6,408 bases of DNA from JAABSP01 sp011390135. GTDB taxonomy: Bacteria; Desulfobacterota; Desulfobacteria; Desulfobacterales; JAABSP01. The stretch's first letter is position 1; every line of letters starts with the position of its first letter. Below, in pieces: positions 1 to 6,093 of the stretch. The stretch is taken from assembly GCA_011390135.1 (NCBI GenBank), contig JAABSZ010000222.1:1-6408 (forward strand), read 5' to 3'. The translations under genes and the position numbers were made by a program. Below the pieces are notes generated by a model, which was given only the letters and a program-made list of their open reading frames with translations, was not told the origin of the DNA and searched no databases.

Positions 1-283
1 CGTGGTGGAATTTGAGCAGCGCCTGATCCCGGTCCTTGTCAATGGCAACCACATCGGCCGGCAGCGGCACCACGGTCTCTGCGGACATGGGGGAAAAATC
101 ATCGAAATCCTGGACCGGCGCCACCATCAGATTCTCCCTGCTGTAGAGAATGTGGGCAGTGGTCAGCAGATATCCTTCAGGATGCACCAGAAATGCGGTC
201 CCGATAAAGGCCACCTCCTCGCCCTCCCTGCGGAACAGTTTCATGCACCCGCCTCTGAAGCGGGCATATACGTCTCGGAACAT
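1..283 (-). CDS. Trypsin-like serine protease, N-terminal part (cut by window edge)
   Basis: The first 94 codons are present and the gene runs off the left edge. The ATG at 283-281 is preceded by a good ribosome binding site, GGAGG six bases upstream. Residues 26-46 read as the first beta strands of a chymotrypsin/HtrA fold ending in TTAH, whose H44 fits the catalytic histidine. D86 in the D-QALLK segment fits the catalytic aspartate of the usual DLALL motif. The catalytic serine (GNSGG-type motif) would lie outside the window. The N-terminus (MFRDVYARFRGG) is not a signal peptide, so this looks like a cytoplasmic member, unlike periplasmic DegP/DegS; an upstream start could change that, but the binding site supports this one. 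It starts 36 bases after the OpuAC stop and is probably co-transcribed with it. The family call is fairly secure; the substrate is unknown. Confidence 0.75.
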   Translation of the reverse strand, partial: MFRDVYARFRGGCMKLFRREGEEVAFIGTAFLVHPEGYLLTTAHILYSRENLMVAPVQDFDDFSPMSAETVVPLPADVVAIDKDRDQALLKFHH

Positions 284-319
284 GGCAATCCTCCGTCTTG
301 GTTCTCTTCAGTGCTCTTT

Positions 320-1249
320 TCATTTCTCCAGCCAGATCTCCACCCGTTTGGGATGGGTGTTGATCCATCGCAGAGCCTTTTCATACGGGTAGAGGCCCTT
401 GTCCTGTTGGTTCCAGAGCATCACCTGCCCCATATCCTCCGGAGACCAGTAAAATAGATCCAGCATCCGGCAGACCTCCGGCATCTCCTCCTGCAGCCCT
501 TTGCGGACAATGGTGTGGATGCTGCCCCATGATCCGTAGACGTTTTCGGGATCTTCCAGAAATTTCAGCTCCCACCGGGCAAAGATCCAGTGGGGAAGCC
601 AGCCCGTCACCACGATCCACCGCTGGCGCTGGATCGAATGGGTCAGCTCGGCCACCATCGAGACCTCGCTCCCCTCGATGAGCCGGAAGGAGTTTAAATC
701 ATAAGCCTCCATCGCCTCCAGGGTCTTGTGCATGATCCCGGCCTCCGGGTCGATCCCGATGATGCGGTTTTTAAATTTGTCGGTGTGCGCTTTCATCTCC
801 GGGATGGAATCGATATCCATATAAGGACGGTTCCGGATGCCGGTTCCGGCCGTCAGCCGGCCCGTGGTGATCTCCGGAACCACCAGGCCGATCCTGGTTC
901 CCTTGAGATTGGGGCCCAGATCCACGACATCATCCTTGTATTTTTCATAATAGAGGGCATGGGTATCCGGAAGCCATGCCGAAACCATCGCGTCGGCCTT
1001 TCCTGTAGCCACCGCCTCCCACATCCTGTCTGCTCTCATTTCCATAAGCCGGCAGTCGAGCCCCAGCTTTTCCTGGATAAGGGCTTTGACAAGGTTTGCG
1101 CCGGCAACGGAACTGGACCATTCCACATAGGCCAGCCGCACCGGTTCGGCAGCAAAACCGGCTGAACTGCCGATTGTAAAGACCGCCGTCATAAGCATCA
1201 CCACAGCCAATCTGCAGATGCTCTCTATTCGATATCTTGAATGTTTCAC
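320..1249 (-). CDS. Glycine betaine/proline-type substrate-binding protein (OpuAC family)
   Basis: A 309-residue periplasmic solute-binding protein of the OpuAC (type II quaternary amine) family. It starts with GTG at 1249-1247, preceded by AAAGGAGATCAG. Residues 1-34 form a Sec signal peptide: basic N-terminus, hydrophobic VVMLMTAVFTIG core and probable signal peptidase I cleavage after AGFAA. There is no lipobox, so it should be soluble in the periplasm. Family landmarks are VEWSSS (W44), SAWLPDTH (W92) and the GWLPHWIFARW block (W217, W221, W226) followed by LKFLEDP. In the family, such tryptophans build the aromatic cage around the trimethylammonium group; the exact cage residues here are inferred. 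It follows the BCCT carrier by 31 bases, so the two are almost certainly co-transcribed. No ABC ATPase or permease is present here. The ligand could be glycine betaine, choline, carnitine or a similar compound. Confidence 0.9.
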   Translation of the reverse strand: MKHSRYRIESICRLAVVMLMTAVFTIGSSAGFAAEPVRLAYVEWSSSVAGANLVKALIQEKLGLDCRLMEMRADRMWEAVATGKADAMVSAWLPDTHALYYEKYKDDVVDLGPNLKGTRIGLVVPEITTGRLTAGTGIRNRPYMDIDSIPEMKAHTDKFKNRIIGIDPEAGIMHKTLEAMEAYDLNSFRLIEGSEVSMVAELTHSIQRQRWIVVTGWLPHWIFARWELKFLEDPENVYGSWGSIHTIVRKGLQEEMPEVCRMLDLFYWSPEDMGQVMLWNQQDKGLYPYEKALRWINTHPKRVEIWLEK

Positions 1250-1280
1250 CTGATCTCCTTTCTCTTTTTGGGAAATCTTC

Positions 1281-2924
1281 CTACCAGAGTCTCTGGTGTC
1301 CGTAGGTCTTTTTCAGAGATGAGGTCTGTTTGACCCGAAATTCCGGGCTCTTGCCGGTGACATCCAGGGTAAATGCCTGGGGCCCTGAATATTCGGAAAG
1401 CCCTTTGTATAGGGAGAAGCACATCCCGAGGATCACCGCTGCAAAGGGAAGGCCCGTGATGATGGTGGCGGTCTGCAGGGCTACCAGCCCTCCGCCGAGC
1501 AGCAGGGCTCCTGCGACCAGACCCTCCATGATGGCCCAGAAGAGCCGGGATAAGACCGGCGGCTCCGGGTTGCCGCCCGAGGTGATGATGTCGATCACCA
1601 TGGAGCCGGAGTCCGAGGAGGTGACAAAGAAGGTGGACACCACCAAGATCCCCAGAATCGAGGTGAGAGTACTCAGGGGAAAGTGTTCCAGGAGAACGAA
1701 GAGAGAGACCGGAATGTTCTTCTGGACCTCAGCCGAGATCCCGCCGGCGCCGAACATCTCGATGTAGATGGCCGTATTCCCGAAAATGGTGATCCAGATG
1801 AAGGTGACGAATGTCGGAATCAGCATCACCCCGAGAATGAATTGACGAAGGGTCCGGCCGTAGGAGACCCGCGCTATGAACATCCCCACAAAAGGGGACC
1901 AGGCGATCCACCATGACCAGTAGAAGATGGTCCAACCGTGCTGCCACTCGCTCTGTTCATAGGTCTCGTTCCAGGTGGAGAGCTGAGGCAGGTACTGGAT
2001 ATAATAGCCGATGTTCTCCAGCAGCGCATCCATGATGAAAATGGTGGGCCCCAAAAGGAAGACGAAGAGCGCAAGGCAGCCGGCAAGGATGATATTGATC
2101 TCCGATATCCGCCGGATGCCCTTGTCCAGCCCCCGGACCACGGACCAGGTGGCGATAGCGGTGATTCCAGCGATCAGGGAGACCTGGATGGTAGCGCTCT
2201 GTCCGATGGAAAAGAGGTGATCCAGCCCCGCATTGACCTGCTGCACCCCCAGCCCTAAGGAGGTGGCCACGCCAAAGAGGGTGGCAACCGTTGCCATGAT
2301 GTCGATGGCATTGCCGATGCCGCCGTGGATCTTCTCTCCGAACAGGGGGTAGAAGGCCGTGCGGATGGAGAGCGGCAGCCCCTTGTTGAAGGAGAAGAAG
2401 GCAAGGGAGAGGGCCACCAGTGTGTACATCCCCCACGGATGGAGCCCCCAGTGGAGAAAGGTGATGTCCATGGCCTTGCGGGCCGCTTCGGTGGTCCCGG
2501 GCTCCACCAGAGGGTTGGCCGCGTAGTGGAACATGGGTTCGGCCACCCCGTAGAAGAGAAGTCCGATGCCCATGCCGGCCGAAAAGAGCATGGCAAACCA
2601 GGAGATGGTGGAGAACTCGGGCCGGGCATCGGGTCCACCCATCCGGATGTCGCCGAAACGGCTCACCAGCAGCGACAGCACGAAGACCAGGGTGATGTTC
2701 ATGGTCCAGATGAAGAACCATCCCGCATACTCGGACATGGCGCTCTGGATGAGTTGGAAGAAATTGCCGAGGTACTGCTGGAAGATGATGGCCGCGGCCA
2801 CGAAGAAGATGATCAGCCCTGCGGAAATGAAAAAGACCCAGGGGTGAACATCCAAGTGAAACCATCCGGGCTCTTCCGTCTCAGGCGGGGGCGTCGAAAG
2901 TTGTTCGGTCTGCTGTTCCGTCAC
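1281..2924 (-). CDS. BCCT-family betaine/carnitine/choline transporter
   Basis: A 547-residue secondary carrier of the inner membrane, with about 12 hydrophobic segments from residue 28 to 507. It carries the BCCT hallmarks: GMGIGLLFYGVAEP at 117-130 (the glycine-rich TM3 segment) and WSWWIAWSPFVGMFIARVS from 336. W338, W339 and W342 match the WW-xx-W aromatic box that binds the trimethylammonium group in BetP. TSSDSGS at 435-441 matches the TM8 region that holds the second sodium site in BetP. GMGIGL, as opposed to the GMGIS of CaiT, favours sodium- or proton-coupled uptake over exchange. The N-terminal tail is short and acidic, and the C-terminal tail is only about 40 residues, without the long domain of E. 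coli BetT. The start is GTG; AAAGGAGGT lies only three to four bases upstream, which is close. The substrate is probably glycine betaine or choline; family identity is very secure. Confidence 0.95.
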   Translation of the reverse strand: MTEQQTEQLSTPPPETEEPGWFHLDVHPWVFFISAGLIIFFVAAAIIFQQYLGNFFQLIQSAMSEYAGWFFIWTMNITLVFVLSLLVSRFGDIRMGGPDARPEFSTISWFAMLFSAGMGIGLLFYGVAEPMFHYAANPLVEPGTTEAARKAMDITFLHWGLHPWGMYTLVALSLAFFSFNKGLPLSIRTAFYPLFGEKIHGGIGNAIDIMATVATLFGVATSLGLGVQQVNAGLDHLFSIGQSATIQVSLIAGITAIATWSVVRGLDKGIRRISEINIILAGCLALFVFLLGPTIFIMDALLENIGYYIQYLPQLSTWNETYEQSEWQHGWTIFYWSWWIAWSPFVGMFIARVSYGRTLRQFILGVMLIPTFVTFIWITIFGNTAIYIEMFGAGGISAEVQKNIPVSLFVLLEHFPLSTLTSILGILVVSTFFVTSSDSGSMVIDIITSGGNPEPPVLSRLFWAIMEGLVAGALLLGGGLVALQTATIITGLPFAAVILGMCFSLYKGLSEYSGPQAFTLDVTGKSPEFRVKQTSSLKKTYGHQRLW

Positions 2925-3069
2925 GGGACCTCCTTTGTTTTTCGGTTGGCGTTATTCGATTTTTATGCCTGCTATCAGGCGTTCCATCCTTTCCCAAAGG
3001 TTGTCGCAGAGGCCGGGCCGGTACAGAGCCCCTTGATCCCAGATAAGACATCATAACCCATACCATAGT
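2925..3069 (-). other. 145-bp leader of the carrier gene with hairpins and a possible tiny ORF
   Basis: This gap lies between the radical SAM stop and the carrier start. Read on the minus strand it contains two compact perfect hairpins: CCTTT-GGG-AAAGG (3000-2988) and GCCTG-ATAG-CAGGC (2980-2967). A possible third stem, AGGGGC with GCCTCT, lies upstream of them. No T-run follows either perfect hairpin, so neither looks like an intrinsic terminator. The last bases (2928-2936) are the AAAGGAGGT ribosome binding site of the carrier. A 32-codon ORF (GTG at 3073, stop at 2977-2975) and an 11-codon ORF (ATG at 2987, stop at 2954-2952) also fit here, but neither has a convincing ribosome binding site. 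No known riboswitch class was recognised. Confidence 0.4.
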
Positions 3070-4123
3070 TCACATGCAACCCGGATTCAGGGAATAAACT
3101 CCCCGCCGCAAATGACACCGATCTTCGACACCGCCGAAATCCTCATCTCCGAGGAGAGCCCTTCCCATACACCCCCCGCGGCAATGCTCCCTTCCCGGAC
3201 AGTCTAAGCATTCTTTCAGATTCTCATACCGAATCTTTCGTAAATCGGCAAGATGCCCCCACCGCCGGGCAGCCTTCTCCATGGTCTCCGCAAAAGGCCG
3301 CGAAAAGACATCTTCAACTGCCGACGAATTCTTCTGCTGCATCGTACAGGGATAGAGAACTCCTTCCGCAGTGATATAGGGATCCTGGCCGCACGCGCAG
3401 GATTCCTCCCCGGTTTCAAAACGATGCCGATGCCACTCCAGCGCGGCGATCGTCCCCCGCCATTCATACAGTATCCGGAAGGATTTATCGTTTATGTATC
3501 GCTTCAAAAGATCCAGATACTGCTCGACGGACGGGAGATCCATCCCTGGTGCGCTGCGGGCCCGGCCCTCCATGACCAGGGTTCCGGAAACCACCCTGCC
3601 GATGGAGATGGATTCTGCCAACTTCAGCAGATCGGGAAGTTCATCGAAGTTGTGGCGCATTTCTGTGAATGCGATGAGGGTTCGATCCCCCAACCCGGCA
3701 TAGGCGAGCGCGTACAGACCGCCCATTGCCCTGTGAAAGGTTCCCTGCCCCCGCACCCGGTCGTGGGAGTGGGGATACGCGCCGTCGAGGCTCACCTGAA
3801 TCCGGATTCTATTCCGGTCCATGCGGGCAAGAATTGCTGCAATCTTATCGGTGAGCAGGGTTCCGTTGGTCTGGATCAGGATCTCTTCAAACGCGGGAAT
3901 TTCAAAGCAGCAGCGGACGATCTCGGGCCAGTCGGGCCGGGTGAAGATCTCGCCGCCGGTCAGGGTTATCATCTTTGCGCCGTGCCGGGAAAGGCCGTGG
4001 ATAATCCGTCGGAGATCCCTCAGGGGGACGGCCCTTCCCAGCCCGCTGTCGGGCCAGCAGTGGCGGCAGTGAAGGTTGCAGAGTTTCGTCACCGAAAGGG
4101 TGACTTTATTCAGATTCGGCATC
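3070..4123 (-). CDS. Radical SAM/SPASM-domain protein
   Basis: With the ATG at 4123-4121 this is a 350-residue enzyme. A TTG eleven bases further upstream is possible but has no ribosome binding site, and MPNLNKVTLSVT-LCN is a natural start for the family. C15-x3-C19-x2-C22 binds the SAM-cleaving 4Fe-4S cluster, GGE at 56-58 contacts SAM, and QVSLDG at 109-114 is a typical barrel strand. The SPASM domain is complete: C244-x9-G254-x4-C259, then C305-x2-C308-x5-C314-x3-C318, then C336, which predicts two auxiliary clusters. SPASM enzymes such as PqqE and anaerobic sulfatase-maturating enzymes modify peptides or proteins; the target here is unknown. The start overlaps the FIST gene by 18 bp, implying translational coupling. 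No obvious Cys-rich precursor gene is present, although a 32-codon ORF begins at this gene's stop codon. Family very secure, substrate open. Confidence 0.93.
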
Positions 4124-5224
4124 TCCGAAGACAACCATGGTCGAGGTTTGGTTGATATGGCCGATGAACTGCTCTCCGTATGTGCTGAAGCCGACCGTCG
4201 GGATATTCGCGAAGATGTCCGCGTAGGGCTGGGTCGTGCCCTTGTCCTCCAGCTCCAGGGTTCTCAGGATGCAGTGGAAATTGACGATCCCCCGGATCTT
4301 CCCCATCTCCTTTTCCTTTTCCTGCACGGCCTTCCGGGTGCCATCTACAATATCTGTGGAACTGAGCAGCGCGAGCTTCATCCCCTCTTTTACATTGCAG
4401 TAGAAGACCATCCGGCCATCCTTGATCTGCTGGGGGCTTCGGACATAGGGCTCGTCGATCACCATCACTCCAACGGGATTGTGCATGAACTGGTTTTCGG
4501 CATCCTCCACCGACATTCCCAGCGCGTCGGCATAGGCTTGGGCCGCCGGCTTTCCGTCGAACTCGATCACCTCCCGCCGGGCTTCATCCACCTTTGTTGC
4601 GGTGAGGAACTTGTTCTTTATGGTGCAGAAGCTCTGGGTCTTGATGAGATCAAAGCGGATAGATGGCTTGATGATCGCAAGAACAGCCGCACCGGAAAGG
4701 GCCTTGTCTCCGACAAAGACATGGGTCTTTTGAAACTTCAGATCATCCCCGGCCGATCCCCCAATGAAATAGACCTCTGTGAGATCCCCGATTCGGTCCA
4801 TCACCTTCTCCTCGGCCACTGAAAGGCCGTCGATGAGGATAAAGCCGATGTACTCCTTCGGGTTCATCTCCCGCAGCGGCTTTTTGAAGTGATCCTCGAG
4901 GCTTTTCATGGCACTGTCAACCGATTCGATCCGGTGAACATCTTCGATCACCGCAACAGATAAATCCGCGATGTCATCGGGGTCGAAGCTCATGGCCACC
5001 ACCGAATTTTTCAGCATCTTTCCGCTGACGATCTCTCCGGCCGAGGTGCAGCCGATTATTTCACTCTTTTCAAACCCCTTCCGCATCTCTGCCGCCAGGG
5101 TATCCTGATCATATGCGGCCGATGCGAAAAAGAGAACCATCCGGGGATCGGGGCCGGAAAGCCCGTTTTGGATCTCCTCGACAGCCTTCTGGGGCGATGC
5201 CTCTGTGGAATAGGCGGTCTTCAT
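4106..5224 (-). CDS. FIST N and FIST C domain signal-sensor protein
   Basis: A 372-residue soluble protein consisting only of FIST domains: FIST N at about residues 28-220 and FIST C at about 225-355. Landmarks are VLFFASAAYD at 30-39, IIGCTSAGEI at 56-65, FIGGSAGDD at 153-161, and near the C-terminus GFSTYGEQ at 345-352 followed by HINQTS at 356-361. FIST domains are predicted small-ligand sensors, proposed to bind amino acids, and are often joined to kinase, chemoreceptor or cyclic-di-GMP domains. No such output domain is attached here, and there is no signal peptide or membrane segment, so it should be cytoplasmic and act through a partner. The ATG at 5224-5222 has AAAGGAGAG upstream at normal spacing. 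It lies 30 bases after the 66-aa gene and overlaps the radical SAM gene, which makes these the likely partners. Domain call secure, role unknown. Confidence 0.92.
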   Translation of the reverse strand: MKTAYSTEASPQKAVEEIQNGLSGPDPRMVLFFASAAYDQDTLAAEMRKGFEKSEIIGCTSAGEIVSGKMLKNSVVAMSFDPDDIADLSVAVIEDVHRIESVDSAMKSLEDHFKKPLREMNPKEYIGFILIDGLSVAEEKVMDRIGDLTEVYFIGGSAGDDLKFQKTHVFVGDKALSGAAVLAIIKPSIRFDLIKTQSFCTIKNKFLTATKVDEARREVIEFDGKPAAQAYADALGMSVEDAENQFMHNPVGVMVIDEPYVRSPQQIKDGRMVFYCNVKEGMKLALLSSTDIVDGTRKAVQEKEKEMGKIRGIVNFHCILRTLELEDKGTTQPYADIFANIPTVGFSTYGEQFIGHINQTSTMVVFGDAESE

Positions 5225-5254
5225 CGCTGTTCTCTCCTTTGATTGAATTTGAGA

Positions 5255-5455
5255 TCAAACATTGACGCCAAGCTGTCGGGCCATGTCCTCCAGGGTTCGG
5301 ATGACCGCTGGATCGTCCGGAGAGGTGGAGGTGTAATTCTGCGGATCGATTCCTTTCAGGATCAGCTTGGTCTCTACAGCCCTGGCAATGGCCTTGTTTC
5401 CCTTGGAACGCTGGGCGATGATTACATCCATCATCTTTTTGACTTTCCCTGCCAT
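5255..5455 (-). CDS. Small 66-residue protein of unknown function upstream of FIST
   Basis: I do not recognise this family. The protein begins MAGKVKKMMDVII and ends ARQLGVNV. It has a basic first half rich in Lys and Arg, then a turn with KGIDPQNYTS and SPDDPAV, then a final helix-like stretch. The pattern suggests two or three helices, with no cysteine, signal peptide or membrane segment. The gene is real by context: ATG at 5455-5453, AAAGGGG seven bases upstream with an AGGAGGAGGT further up, an extended -10 promoter about 60 bases upstream, and a 30-base gap to the FIST gene. It could be an adaptor or regulator for the FIST protein, or a substrate of the radical SAM enzyme. Both are guesses. 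The N-KGN-IAR-TKLILKGI segment around residues 18-36 looks like the part most likely to be conserved. Confidence 0.75.
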   Translation of the reverse strand: MAGKVKKMMDVIIAQRSKGNKAIARAVETKLILKGIDPQNYTSTSPDDPAVIRTLEDMARQLGVNV

Positions 5456-5515
5456 GTTTTACCCCTTTCTTACCTCCTCCTGGGCCGGAAATATGAATCA
5501 CCTTCACCAGGTTGC

Positions 5516-5524
5516 ATTATACCA
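5516..5524 (-). promoter_or_regulatory. Extended -10 promoter for the 66-aa/FIST/radical SAM cluster
   Basis: On the minus strand the sequence reads TGGTATAAT, a perfect TATAAT with the upstream TG of an extended -10 element. A run of seven A residues lies just upstream in the spacer. No good TTGACA-like -35 is found at 16-18 bases, as is common for extended -10 promoters. Transcription would start near 5509, leaving a leader of about 54 bases before the ATG at 5455. The site lies downstream of the terminator that closes the previous gene, as expected for a new transcription unit. Confidence 0.55.
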
Positions 5525-5583
5525 CATTTTTTTGTTCCGCCATAACTGAATTCAGCCGGATACAAAGGAATCAAGCCGAATTG

Positions 5584-5626
5584 AATAAATAAAGGGAGTG
5601 CGCAATACACAGATTGCGCACTCCCT
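5584..5626 (-). terminator. Intrinsic terminator after the DUF4242 gene
   Basis: A perfect 14-bp inverted repeat (5593-5606 with 5613-5626) encloses a 6-base loop. On the minus strand it reads AGGGAGTGCGCAAT, the loop, then ATTGCGCACTCCCT, followed by TTATTTATT, a U-rich tail. On the plus strand no T-run follows, so it works only for minus-strand transcription. It begins about 48 bases past the DUF4242 stop codon and separates that gene from the FIST cluster. Confidence 0.75.
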
Positions 5627-5645
5627 GTTAAGCACTCCCTGTTAA
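5618..5645. repeat. Exact 14-bp tandem duplication at the terminator
   Basis: GCACTCCCTGTTAA occurs twice, back to back, at 5618-5631 and 5632-5645. The first copy contains part of the right arm of the terminator stem; the second gives a spare arm able to pair with GGGAGTGC at 5594-5601. It looks like a slippage duplication. Confidence 0.85.
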
Positions 5646-5673
5646 ATATGTGGAAGGACTTGTGAAGGACCGA

Positions 5674-5949
5674 TCAGGATTCCGCGCTGGTGGGGTTGAT
5701 GATCCGCTTTACGGCTGAGATCCGGTTCGCGGGAAAGCCTCCTTCCTCGGCATGTTTTTTGATCATCTCCTCATTCGGCGCGATGTAGATGCAGTAGATC
5801 TTGTCATCTGTGACAAAGCTCTCCACCCACTGGATCTCGGGCCCCAGCTTATGGAGCACCTCACACGACTTCGAAGAAATCCCCTGCACCTCTGCATCCG
5901 ACAGATTTCCGGCTCCGGGAATCTCCCGCTCGATCACGAATTTCGGCAT
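5674..5949 (-). CDS. DUF4242 (SCO4226-like) small protein
   Basis: A 91-residue protein beginning MPKFVIEREIPGAGNLS, the typical N-terminus of the DUF4242 family, which adopts a ferredoxin-like alpha/beta fold. Further family blocks are GPEIQWVESFVTDDKIYC at 36-53 and APNEEMIKKHAEEGGFPANRIS at 57-78. One family member from Streptomyces, SCO4226, is described as nickel-binding. Here C29, H33, C53 and H66 are possible ligands, but metal binding is not established for this sequence. The frame stays open upstream to 6063, but the ATG at 5949-5947 is preferred: AAGGAG lies six bases before it, the family starts here, and the extension would translate the 9-bp repeats. It is soluble with no signal peptide. 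It is transcribed alone or by read-through from the AOR-family gene, and is closed by the terminator at 5584-5626. Family call confident, function largely unknown. Confidence 0.88.
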   Translation of the reverse strand: MPKFVIEREIPGAGNLSDAEVQGISSKSCEVLHKLGPEIQWVESFVTDDKIYCIYIAPNEEMIKKHAEEGGFPANRISAVKRIINPTSAES

Positions 5950-5991
5950 TGTTTTCTCCTTAATCAATATACTCTTAAAAGGGACTAAAAA

Positions 5992-6027
5992 GTGGACGGA
6001 GTGGATATAGTGGACATAGTGGAGGTC
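5992..6027. repeat. Four 9-bp units carrying the heptad motif in inverse orientation
   Basis: The plus strand reads GTGGACGGA, GTGGATATA, GTGGACATA and GTGGAGGTC in succession, each beginning GTGGA. ATAGTGG, the reverse complement of the CCACTAT heptad of the neighbouring array, occurs at 6007-6013 and 6016-6022. The block lies in the 5' leader of the DUF4242 gene, 43 bases upstream of its start codon. Confidence 0.7.
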
Positions 6028-6035
6028 TAAAGCCC

Positions 6036-6054
6036 AAGACCTTTGCGGGGTCTT
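6036..6054. repeat. Short inverted repeat between the two repeat blocks
   Basis: AAGACC (6036-6041) and GGTCTT (6049-6054) form a 6-bp stem with a 7-base loop. Another GGTCT at 6024-6028 could pair instead with the first arm. No clear U-run follows on either strand, so this is at best a weak terminator for the AOR-family gene. Confidence 0.35.
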
Positions 6055-6093
6055 CATTTCCAAAATTGACCTGACCCGTCACCATTGCACTAT

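Noticed and set aside
2948..2983. Integron attC site, prompted by two GGCGTT motifs around an AT-rich stretch
   Set aside because: The two copies are in the same orientation and not inverted, and no paired core sites are present.
2952..3050. Resemblance of the BCCT leader to a SAM-type riboswitch
   Set aside because: Scattered short matches such as ATCAAG, CCGGCCCGGC and ACAACC occur, but the conserved core order and kink-turn could not be laid out.
2325..3056. Long plus-strand ORF of 243 codons
   Set aside because: It is antisense to the clearly coding BCCT gene and has a composition typical of a shadow frame in GC-rich DNA.
2881..3066. Minus-strand ORF of 61 codons spanning the leader and the start of the BCCT gene
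   Set aside because: It overlaps the carrier start out of frame, has no convincing ribosome binding site, and gives a low-complexity Arg/Pro-rich product.
3253..4155. Long plus-strand ORF of 300 codons
   Set aside because: It is antisense to the radical SAM/SPASM gene, whose motifs are complete; no recognisable domain.
4076..4822. Plus-strand ORF of 248 codons
   Set aside because: It is antisense to the FIST gene and shows no family features.
5950..6063. 38-residue N-terminal extension of the DUF4242 protein
   Set aside because: It would translate the 9-bp repeats (HYVHYIHSVH). The family N-terminus and a good ribosome binding site both point to the ATG at 5949.
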